Shown piece by piece: positions 7,100-12,473 of a DNA stretch of 12,473 nt. This stretch comes from Achromobacter sp. (GTDB lineage: Bacteria > Pseudomonadota > Gammaproteobacteria > Burkholderiales > Burkholderiaceae_B). Each line of letters starts with the position of its first letter. The first letter of the stretch is position 1. The notes beneath the pieces were generated by a model. The model ran no database searches. It was not told the DNA's origin and was given only the letters and a program-made list of their open reading frames with translations. The stretch covers positions 1-12,473 of the forward strand of contig DMTA01000165.1 of assembly GCA_003454835.1 (NCBI GenBank), read 5' to 3'. The translations under genes and the position numbers were made by a program.

Positions 7100-7927
7100 A
7101 TGCCGGAACTGCCTGAAGTCGAAACCACGCGCCGAGGAATCGACGCCATCATCACCGGCCAGACGCTCTCGCGACTGGTCGTTCACGAACCCCGCATGCG
7201 TTGGCCCATCCCGCCGGAGCTGCCGTCCCTGATCGGCGGGCGCACGGTGCTGGAATGCGCGCGGCGCGGCAAATACCTGCTCCTGCGCTTCGAACATGGC
7301 ACCCAGATCGTGCATCTGGGCATGTCGGGCTCGCTGCGCAGCGTGGCGCCCGGGGAATTCCTGCGCAAGCACGATCATGTCGAATGGATCTTCGACGGCG
7401 CGGTCCTGCGCCTGCACGATCCGCGGCGCTTTGGCGCGGTGCTGTGGCACGACGCCGCCGAAGGGCCCATCGAAGCGCACCCGCTGCTGGCCAAGCTGGG
7501 CATCGAGCCTTTCGACCCGCGGTTCGACGGGGCCTGGCTGCACCGGCATTTCCAGAACCATTCCGCCGCCATCAAGCAGGTGCTGCTGGCCGGCATGGCG
7601 GTGGTCGGCGTGGGCAATATCTATGCGTCGGAAAGCCTGTTCCGCGCCCGCATCAACCCGAAGACACCCGCAAACAAGCTGTCGCTGGCCCGGTGCGAGC
7701 GGCTCGCCGACATGGTGCGCGCCACGCTGGCCGACGCGCTGACCTCCGGCGGCAGCACGCTGCGCGACTACGTGGGCGCCAGCGGCGAGCCGGGCGCCTA
7801 CTTTGAGATCCACGCGGCCGTATACGAGCGCGAAGGCCTGCCCTGCCGGATCTGCGCCACCCCGATCCGCCGTTTCGTCCAGGGGCAGCGGGCCACCTAC
7901 TACTGCCCGAAATGCCAGCGGAATTAA
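7100..7927 (+). CDS. mutM: Formamidopyrimidine-DNA glycosylase (Fpg/MutM)
   Basis: A complete 275-residue bifunctional DNA glycosylase/AP lyase that removes 8-oxoguanine and formamidopyrimidines. Every catalytic hallmark is present. The N-terminal PELPEVE gives the Pro2 Schiff-base nucleophile and Glu3. Lys58 (RRGKYL) is the conserved lysine. Met75, Arg109 and Phe111 (GMSG, DPRRFG) fill the helix space left by the flipped base. The H2TH region GVGNIYASE is at 170-178. The C-terminal zinc finger has Cys249, Cys252, Cys269 and Cys272. The ATG at 7100 is fixed by the requirement for Pro2. No clear ribosome site precedes it, which is unusual. It is divergent from the TPR-lolB pair. Confidence 0.98.
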   Translation: MPELPEVETTRRGIDAIITGQTLSRLVVHEPRMRWPIPPELPSLIGGRTVLECARRGKYLLLRFEHGTQIVHLGMSGSLRSVAPGEFLRKHDHVEWIFDGAVLRLHDPRRFGAVLWHDAAEGPIEAHPLLAKLGIEPFDPRFDGAWLHRHFQNHSAAIKQVLLAGMAVVGVGNIYASESLFRARINPKTPANKLSLARCERLADMVRATLADALTSGGSTLRDYVGASGEPGAYFEIHAAVYEREGLPCRICATPIRRFVQGQRATYYCPKCQRN

Positions 7928-7995
7928 CCGATGCCGGCACTCAGCGCCCGGGCAAATCACCGCTACAACTGGGGAATTCGTTTATAGCAAACGTA

Positions 7996-8024
7996 TTGCA
8001 CGAAAACTAACGCAGGGCTATATT
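7996..8024 (+). promoter_or_regulatory. Candidate promoter of the MBL-monooxygenase unit
   Basis: TATATT (8019-8024) is a good -10-like element, 17 bases after TTGCAC (7996-8001), a poor -35. They lie in an AT-rich part of the 140-base spacer after mutM. Transcription from it would start near 8031, inside the left arm of the inverted repeat at 8025-8061. Either this promoter or the RNA-hairpin reading of that repeat must therefore be partly wrong. Confidence 0.4.
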
Positions 8025-8061
8025 TCCTTCCACACACCCTATTCCTATAAAAGTGGAAGGA
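8025..8061 (+). repeat. Inverted repeat covering the MBL-gene ribosome site
   Basis: TCCTTCCAC (8025-8033) and GTGGAAGGA (8053-8061) form a perfect 9-bp inverted repeat with a 19-base spacer. The right arm contains the ribosome binding site GGAAGGAG of the gene starting at 8068, so in RNA it could hide that site. As DNA it could be an operator next to the promoter. Confidence 0.55.
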
Positions 8062-8067
8062 GCCTCC

Positions 8068-9021
8068 ATGAGCAAGCAATTCGCCTCGCACGCGGACCTG
8101 GACGACAAGGTCGTCTCGTTCGAAAAACTGTCCGACAACGCCTATGCCTACACGGCTGAAGGCGACCCCAACACGGGCGTGATCATCGGCGACGAGGCCG
8201 TCATGGTGATCGACACCCAGGCCACTCCCGTCATGGCGCAGGACGTGATCCGCCGAATCCGCGAAGTGACGGACAAGCCCATCAAGTACATCCTGCTGTC
8301 GCACTACCACGCCGTGCGCGTGTTCGGCGCGTCGGCCTACAACGCCCAGGAAATCCTGGCCAGCCGCGACACCTACGACCTGATCGCCGAACGCGGCGAA
8401 CAGGACAAGGCCAGCGAGATCGGCCGCTTCCCCCGCCTGTTCCGCAACGCCGAATCGATTCCTCCGGGTCTGGTCTGGCCGACGATGACGTTCAAGGGCG
8501 AAATGACGGTCAACCTGGGCAACCTGGAAGTCAAGCTGCTGCAGGTAGGCCGCGGCCACACCAAGGGCGACACCATCGCCTGGCTGCCCGAGCAGAAGAT
8601 CCTGTTCGCGGGCGACCTGGTCGAATACCAGTCCACCCCCTACTGCGGCGACGCCTACTTCCGCGACTGGCCCACCACGCTCGACGCGCTGTCGGGCTTC
8701 GAAGCCGAAAAGATGGTGCCCGGCCGCGGCCCGGCGCTCAAGAACGCCACCGAAGTGCGCCAGGGCCTGGCCGGCACGCGCGCCTTCCTGACGGATCTGT
8801 ACGGCGCCGTGAACCGCGGCGTGGCCGAAGGCAAGGACCTGAAGACGATCTACCGCGAGGTCTACGACTTCATGAAGCCGCGCTACAGCGACTGGGTCAT
8901 CTTCGATCACTGCATGCCGTTCGACGTGTCGCGCGCCTTTGACGAGGCCTCGGGCCACACGCACCCGCGCATCTGGACCGACAAGCGCGACCTGGAGATG
9001 TGGGCGCAGCTGGAAGGCTGA
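8068..9021 (+). CDS. Metallo-beta-lactamase-fold hydrolase with a variant metal site
   Basis: A 317-residue protein with the MBL-fold order of motifs and a very strong ribosome site (GGAAGGAG, five bases before the ATG). Motif 1 (VMVIDTQAT) is at 46-53. The HxHxDH motif reads HYHAVR (79-84). GHTKGDT follows at 163-169 with His164, then LFAGDLV with Asp183. The usual PGHG is PGRG, with Arg at 220. Site-1 ligands His79, His81, His164 and Asp183 are thus kept, while the site-2 residues Asp, His and His are Val83, Arg84 and Arg220. A single-metal enzyme or a repurposed fold is expected. There is no signal peptide, so it is probably cytoplasmic. It is the first gene of a unit with an FAD monooxygenase and a DUF2783 gene, so it may hydrolyse a product or precursor of that enzyme, for instance an ester, thioester or lactone. 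The substrate is unknown. Confidence 0.88.
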   Translation: MSKQFASHADLDDKVVSFEKLSDNAYAYTAEGDPNTGVIIGDEAVMVIDTQATPVMAQDVIRRIREVTDKPIKYILLSHYHAVRVFGASAYNAQEILASRDTYDLIAERGEQDKASEIGRFPRLFRNAESIPPGLVWPTMTFKGEMTVNLGNLEVKLLQVGRGHTKGDTIAWLPEQKILFAGDLVEYQSTPYCGDAYFRDWPTTLDALSGFEAEKMVPGRGPALKNATEVRQGLAGTRAFLTDLYGAVNRGVAEGKDLKTIYREVYDFMKPRYSDWVIFDHCMPFDVSRAFDEASGHTHPRIWTDKRDLEMWAQLEG

Positions 9022-9028
9022 CCTTCCA
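9011..9028 (+). repeat. Short hairpin over the MBL-gene stop codon
   Basis: TGGAAGG (9011-9017) and CCTTCCA (9022-9028) form a perfect 7-bp stem. Its four-base loop CTGA holds the TGA stop. There is no T-run. The right arm with the next base, CCTTCCAC, repeats the 8-mer found upstream of this gene at 8026-8033. Confidence 0.45.
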
Positions 9029-9048
9029 CAGACCCGACAAGCAGGAAC

Positions 9049-9083
9049 CGGACACGCGCGACCCTTGCGGCGCAGCGTGTCCG
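9049..9083 (+). repeat. Stem-loop between the MBL and monooxygenase genes
   Basis: CGGACACGC (9049-9057) pairs perfectly with GCGTGTCCG (9075-9083). Three further pairs (9058-9060 with 9071-9073) are possible past a bulged A. An A-rich stretch, not a T-run, follows on the plus strand, so this is not a standard terminator for either strand. It may mark an mRNA processing or stability point, or a protein-binding site, in the 97-base gap of the operon. Confidence 0.5.
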
Positions 9084-9118
9084 CATAAATAAAAAAATGA
9101 CCCACACAGGAGACAACC

Positions 9119-10798
9119 GTGGGAGACATCGACTTTCAGGCGATGGAGTTCGCCTATGAAAAGCACGCGGACCAGACGGCGACCGATCCGGCACGCCATC
9201 AGGTCGTGGTGGTGGGCGCCGGCCCCGTCGGCCTGACCACGGCGCTGGATCTGGCGCGCCAGGGCGTGCGCGTGGTGGTGCTGGACGACGACTACCGCTT
9301 GTCCACAGGCTCGCGGGCCATCTGCTTTTCCAAGCGCACGCTCGAGATCTGGGATCGCCTGGGCGTTGGCCAGCGCATGATCGACAAAGGCGTGTCGTGG
9401 AACGTGGGCAAGATTTTTTTCCGCGAACAGGAAGTCTGGCGGTTCGACCTGCTGCCCGAACCCGGCCACCGCCGGCCGGCCTTCATCAATCTGCAGCAGT
9501 ACTACGCCGAAGGCTACCTGTACGAGCAGGCCCGCCAACAGCCCAACATCGAGCTGCGCTGGAAGAACAAGGTTGCCGGCGTCATGCAGGGCGATGACGG
9601 CGTGACGCTGACCGTCGAAACACCCGAGGGCCCATACACGCTGCACGCCGATTGGCTGATCGCCTGCGACGGCGCGCGATCGCCGGTGCGCAAGCTGATC
9701 GGCCAGGAAAGCCACGGCCGCATCTTCCGCGACCGCTTCCTGATCGCCGACGTCAAGATGACCGCGGATTTCCCGTCCGAACGCTGGTTCTGGTTCGATC
9801 CGCCCTTTCACCCCAATCAATCCGTGCTGCTGCACCGGCAGCCCGACAACGTCTGGCGCATCGATTTCCAGCTCGGCTGGAACGCCGACCCCGTCGAAGC
9901 CGTCAAGCCTGAAAACGTGCTGCCGCGCATCCGGGCGCTGCTGGGTCCGGACGCGCAGTTCGAACTGGAATGGGTCAGCGTCTACACGTTTGCGTGCGAG
10001 CGCATGGACAAGTTCCGCCACGGCCGCATCGTGTTTGCGGGCGACTCCGCGCATCGCGTATCGCCGTTTGGCGCACGCGGCGCCAACAGCGGCGTGCAGG
10101 ATGCCGAGAACCTGGCGTGGAAGCTCAAGCTGGTTGTGGCGGGTCTGGCGCCCGACACGCTGATCGACAGCTACAGCGCCGAGCGCGAATTCGCGGCCGA
10201 CGAGAACATCCTGAACTCGTCGCGCGCCACCGACTTCATCACCCCCAAGAGCGACATCAGCCGCAGCTTCCGCAACGCGGTACTCAATCTGGCGAAGGAC
10301 CACCCGTTTGCGCGATCGCTCGTGAACAGCGGCCGGCTCTCGCTGCCGGCCACGTACGCCGGATCGCCGCTGAACACGCCGGACGCCGACGCCTTCACCG
10401 GTCGCATGATGCCGGGCGCGGTGGCGCTGGACGCGCCGGTGCAGATTCAAGGCGAAGCGGGCTGGTGGCTGTCTCAATTGGACGGGGAGTTCGTGCTGGC
10501 GGTGTTCTGCGGCGGCTCGCTGCCGGGCCGCGACACGCTGATGGCATTGCAGGCCCTGCGCATGGCGCCGGTGCCGGTCAAGGCAGTGCTGGTGGCCGAT
10601 ACGCAGTGCGACCTGTCCGCCCTGCCCGCGGACGTGGCCGTGGTGCGCGACAGCGAAGGCTGCCTGGCCAAGCGCTACGACGCGCAGGACGGCACCGCCT
10701 ACCTGATCCGACCCGACCAGCACATCGCCGCACGCTGGCGCGTCTTCAATCCCGATGCTGTTGCCGCCGCCGTCCACCGTGCGACGGGCCGCGCGTGA
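9119..10798 (+). CDS. FAD-dependent aromatic monooxygenase, MhpA-like
   Basis: A 559-residue class A flavoprotein hydroxylase. The Rossmann FAD site is VVGAGPVGLTTALDLA (GxGxxG at residues 33-38). The DG motif is CDGARSPVRK (Asp184-Gly185). The GD motif is FAGDSAHRVSPFGARGAN (Gly308-Asp309) followed by QDAENLAWKL. These enzymes use NAD(P)H and O2 to hydroxylate phenolic rings; the overall pattern is closest to 3-(3-hydroxyphenyl)propionate hydroxylase-type proteins. A thioredoxin-like C-terminal part (about 430-555) with a DQHIAARW segment fits the longer members of the family. The GTG start at 9119 is supported by AGGAG six bases upstream; no in-frame ATG has a comparable site. It follows the MBL gene by 97 bases and precedes a DUF2783 gene by 17. 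The proximity of hmgA suggests a substrate such as a hydroxyphenylacetate or a related phenol, but the sequence does not identify it. Confidence 0.9.
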   Translation: MGDIDFQAMEFAYEKHADQTATDPARHQVVVVGAGPVGLTTALDLARQGVRVVVLDDDYRLSTGSRAICFSKRTLEIWDRLGVGQRMIDKGVSWNVGKIFFREQEVWRFDLLPEPGHRRPAFINLQQYYAEGYLYEQARQQPNIELRWKNKVAGVMQGDDGVTLTVETPEGPYTLHADWLIACDGARSPVRKLIGQESHGRIFRDRFLIADVKMTADFPSERWFWFDPPFHPNQSVLLHRQPDNVWRIDFQLGWNADPVEAVKPENVLPRIRALLGPDAQFELEWVSVYTFACERMDKFRHGRIVFAGDSAHRVSPFGARGANSGVQDAENLAWKLKLVVAGLAPDTLIDSYSAEREFAADENILNSSRATDFITPKSDISRSFRNAVLNLAKDHPFARSLVNSGRLSLPATYAGSPLNTPDADAFTGRMMPGAVALDAPVQIQGEAGWWLSQLDGEFVLAVFCGGSLPGRDTLMALQALRMAPVPVKAVLVADTQCDLSALPADVAVVRDSEGCLAKRYDAQDGTAYLIRPDQHIAARWRVFNPDAVAAAVHRATGRA

Positions 10799-10815
10799 TT
10801 CCAAAGGTTGTCACC

Positions 10816-11016
10816 ATGCTTATCACCGAAATCAACCTGAGCGCGCCGGACGACTTCTACGAAGCGCTGATCGACGCCCACCGCGACCTGACGAACGAAC
10901 AGAGCCAGGAGCTGAATGCGGCGCTGATCCTGCTGCTGGCGAACCACCTGGGCGACCTGCCCCTGCTGAAGGAAGCGTTGCAGCACGCGCGCGCGTCCGT
11001 GACGCAGGCGGCGTGA
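10816..11016 (+). CDS. DUF2783 small protein
   Basis: A 66-residue protein that I recognise as DUF2783 from the opening NLSAPDDFYEALIDAHRDL and the helix LNAALILLLANHLGD. The family has no established function and is typically encoded beside FAD-dependent monooxygenases like the one here. The sequence looks like two or three amphipathic helices with no cysteine and no signal peptide. The ATG at 10816 has AAGG about eight bases upstream and lies 17 bases after the monooxygenase stop, so the two are surely co-transcribed. A role as small accessory subunit or stabiliser of the flavoprotein is inference from linkage only. Confidence 0.85.
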   Translation: MLITEINLSAPDDFYEALIDAHRDLTNEQSQELNAALILLLANHLGDLPLLKEALQHARASVTQAA

Positions 11017-11020
11017 AGCG

Positions 11021-11080
11021 GCGTAGCGCGGAGCGGGTCCGCGTAGAGCGGCGAGGGTCCGCGTAGAGCGGCGAGGGTCC
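11021..11080. repeat. 20-bp tandem repeat, three units
   Basis: The unit gcgtagagcggcgagggtcc is present twice without change (11041-11060 and 11061-11080). A third unit before them (11021-11040) differs at three bases. The array fills most of the 93-base gap between the convergent DUF2783 and LysR genes. It runs straight into a hairpin whose left arm begins inside the last copy. Confidence 0.85.
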
Positions 11081-11111
11081 GCGTCGGCGTTAAGGCGCCG
11101 CGCGGACTCTC
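11073..11111. terminator. Long hairpin between convergent genes
   Basis: GAGGGTCCGCG (11073-11083) pairs with CGCGGACTCTC (11101-11111), with one G-T pair. Past a single bulged T, CGGCG (11085-11089) pairs with CGCCG (11096-11100) around the loop TTAAGG. This is a 16-bp GC-rich stem at the meeting point of two convergent genes. There is no T-run on either side, so it may work with Rho or simply block readthrough. It overlaps the LysR stop codon. Confidence 0.5.
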
Positions 11112-12018
11112 AGGAACCCACCGCGAATGTATTGACGATCAACGCGCGCAGCCACTGATTGCCGCCGTCGCGGTCCACCCTGCGCTGCCAGTACATATTG
11201 GTCTGCAGCGCGGGCACTTTCAGTGGCGGCGTCATGAAGCGCAGGCCGAACGGCGCGGCGGCGCTGGCCGCCAGCTTCTCCGGCACGGTGGCCAGCAGAT
11301 CCGTCGCGCTGACGATGTAGGGCACGGCCGAAAAATGCGGCACGCTGAAGTGCTCGGCCAGGTCCACGCCCGCCCGCTCCATTGACTGATTGACCTGCCC
11401 ATACGGGGCGGCGCGCGACACGATCAAATGACGCTCCGCGCGGAACGCCTTGATTCCCATGCCCGCATGCGCGGTGGGATGCGCCTGGCGGAACAGCGTG
11501 GCGTAGCCCTGACGAAACAGCATCCGCTGCAAGGTGCCGGCCCCCATCTCATCGAACGCGCCGATCGCCAGGTCCACCCTGCCCGACTCCATCTCGCGCG
11601 GCAGATCCGGCCCCAGCACCCGCACCGAATCGATGCGAACCTGCGGCGCCTTCTGCACGCAGACTTCCATGAGGCGCGGCATGAAGTGGATTTCGCCGAC
11701 GTCCGTCATGGCGACGCGAAAGCGCCGGCTGCTGGTCGCGGCATCGAACACGTCCTGGTCCTGCAACGCCTGCGACAGCAAACCCAGCGCTTCGCTGACG
11801 GGACCGGCCAGACGCTGGGCGCGCGGCGTCGGCAGCATGCCCTGCGCGGTTCGCACGAAGAGTTCATCGCCGAACGCCACGCGCAGGCGCCGCAACGCAT
11901 TGCTGACTGCGGGCTGCGACAGGTCCATGCGCCGTGCCACCGCCGACAGGTTGCGGTCTTCGAGCAGGTGTTGAAACAGCAGCAGCAGGTTCAGATCGAC
12001 ATCGCGCAGTTCGGCCAT
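11110..12018 (-). CDS. LysR-family regulator divergent from hmgA
   Basis: A complete 302-residue LysR-type regulator of the NodD/PcpR-like group. The DNA-binding domain is at residues 6-65 ([20 protein letters not shown], then [13 protein letters not shown] and [12 protein letters not shown]). The effector domain starts at about 99 ([17 protein letters not shown]) and includes [10 protein letters not shown] and a C-terminal second lobe. The ATG at 12018 has a strong AGGGGG ribosome site. The gene lies back to back with hmgA across 164 bases and ends convergently against the MBL-monooxygenase-DUF2783 unit. By position it most likely controls hmgA, with homogentisate or an earlier intermediate as effector. 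Whether it also controls the three-gene unit is unknown; its binding box was not found in that promoter region. Confidence 0.95.
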   Translation of the reverse strand: MAELRDVDLNLLLLFQHLLEDRNLSAVARRMDLSQPAVSNALRRLRVAFGDELFVRTAQGMLPTPRAQRLAGPVSEALGLLSQALQDQDVFDAATSSRRFRVAMTDVGEIHFMPRLMEVCVQKAPQVRIDSVRVLGPDLPREMESGRVDLAIGAFDEMGAGTLQRMLFRQGYATLFRQAHPTAHAGMGIKAFRAERHLIVSRAAPYGQVNQSMERAGVDLAEHFSVPHFSAVPYIVSATDLLATVPEKLAASAAAPFGLRFMTPPLKVPALQTNMYWQRRVDRDGGNQWLRALIVNTFAVGS

Positions 12019-12030
12019 CGCCGCCCCCTA

Positions 12031-12056
12031 CTATTCACGAAATTTATAGTCGCTAT
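12031..12056. promoter_or_regulatory. LysR-type operator (T-N11-A) in the lysR-hmgA spacer
   Basis: CTAT (12031-12034) and ATAG (12046-12049) are an exact inverted repeat spaced by 11 bases, which gives the T-N11-A signature of LysR sites. A further CTAT follows at 12053-12056. The box lies 13 bases before the LysR start codon. A weak -10-like GACAAT at 12093-12098 would start hmgA near 12105, placing the box centre near -65, the classic LysR recognition position. The -35 of that promoter is poor, as expected if it is activator-dependent. Confidence 0.5.
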
Positions 12057-12182
12057 TTTTGCATTCCCGTAGCCGCAACAGGGATTTTTTCCGACAATGG
12101 CACATCGGCTCGGGCGGCGCCCGTCCCGCCACCACACCAAGCTGCGCGGCCAAGCACCGCGCCCGCCACCCAGGAGGATTCC

Positions 12183-12473
12183 ATGGAACTGCAATATCAG
12201 TCCGGCTTCGGCAACGAATGTGCGACCGAGGCCTTGCCCGGCGCCCTGCCCGCCGGCCGCAATTCGCCGCAGCAATGTCCTTACGGCCTGTACGCCGAAC
12301 AGCTGTCCGGCACCGCCTTCACGGCGCCGCGCGCGGAAAACCGCCGTTCGTGGCTGTATCGCATCCGTCCGGGCGCGCAGCACAAGCCCTTTGAAGCGTT
12401 CGGCGGCGCCGCCGGCTGGCTGAGCACCTTCGGCCACGGTCCGGTCACGCCGAACCAGCTGCGCTGGAGCCCG
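12183..12473 (+). CDS. hmgA: Homogentisate 1,2-dioxygenase (partial, 3' end beyond window)
   Basis: The first 97 codons of homogentisate dioxygenase, the Fe(II) ring-cleavage enzyme that turns homogentisate into maleylacetoacetate in tyrosine and phenylalanine breakdown. The N-terminus carries the family sequence YQSGFGNE, then [29 protein letters not shown] and [10 protein letters not shown]. The metal ligands lie further on, outside the window. The ATG at 12183 follows a perfect AGGAGG by five bases. The gene continues to the right edge in open frame. Expression is probably set by the divergent LysR regulator. A fumarylacetoacetase gene commonly follows, but it is not in view. Confidence 0.97.
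   Translation, partial: MELQYQSGFGNECATEALPGALPAGRNSPQQCPYGLYAEQLSGTAFTAPRAENRRSWLYRIRPGAQHKPFEAFGGAAGWLSTFGHGPVTPNQLRWSP

Noticed and set aside
5161..7116. Very long open frame (651 codons) on the plus strand opposite the TPR gene
   Set aside because: It is a GC-rich antisense shadow: low-complexity Gly/Gln/Arg/Ala composition, no ribosome site, no recognisable domain, and the minus-strand gene has a signal peptide and TPR motifs.
8053..8067. GTG start for the MBL gene at 8053
   Set aside because: This GTG overlaps the strong ribosome site that serves the ATG at 8068.
8897..10804. 635-codon minus-strand frame opposite the monooxygenase
   Set aside because: Composition typical of a shadow frame; the plus strand carries all flavoprotein motifs in one unbroken frame.
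11021..11080. Tandem repeat considered as a CRISPR array
   Set aside because: The 20-bp units are directly adjacent with no spacers, and no cas genes are present.

Overview
This is a high-GC window from the chromosome of what looks like a betaproteobacterium of the Alcaligenaceae (Bordetella/Achromobacter type). The clues are the codon use, a Bug/TctC-type periplasmic binding protein, the arrangement mutM <-> TPR protein-lolB, and a homogentisate dioxygenase gene with a divergent LysR regulator. There are eleven protein genes. The two at the window edges, a LysR regulator and hmgA, are incomplete. I saw no tRNA, rRNA, insertion sequence, prophage or CRISPR array.

Region 1 (1-2761): the 5' part of a LysR-family regulator on the minus strand faces a two-gene plus-strand operon. 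That operon encodes an alpha/beta-hydrolase (esterase-like) and a Bug-type solute-binding protein. The divergent spacer holds two inverted repeats of the form GTGC-N7-GCAC, 20 bp apart. They sit where a LysR activator would be expected to bind, so I read the unit as a regulator controlling uptake and hydrolysis of an unidentified ester-like compound. Two back-to-back hairpins close the operon and the convergent gene that follows.

Region 2 (2789-4396, minus): a complete methyl-accepting chemotaxis protein with its own likely sigma-70-type promoter.

Region 3 (4616-7927): a conserved housekeeping block. A periplasmic TPR protein and the outer-membrane lipoprotein insertase LolB form a minus-strand pair coupled by a GTGA overlap. 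The DNA glycosylase gene mutM is divergent from them. The ispE gene often found after lolB is not next to it here; the chemoreceptor is.

Region 4 (8068-12473): an aromatic-catabolism neighbourhood. A variant metallo-beta-lactamase-fold protein, an FAD-dependent MhpA-like monooxygenase and a 66-residue DUF2783 protein form one plus-strand unit. A minus-strand LysR regulator follows, then the start of hmgA (homogentisate 1,2-dioxygenase) on the plus strand. A T-N11-A box (CTAT-N11-ATAG) lies in the lysR-hmgA spacer. The three-gene unit may feed a hydroxylated aromatic into, or next to, the homogentisate pathway; that link rests on context only.

The most unusual points are: the MBL-fold protein keeps all four metal-site-1 ligands but has lost all three residues specific to site 2; an inverted repeat could hide that gene's ribosome binding site; and a 20-bp tandem repeat leads into a strong hairpin between the DUF2783 gene and the LysR gene.
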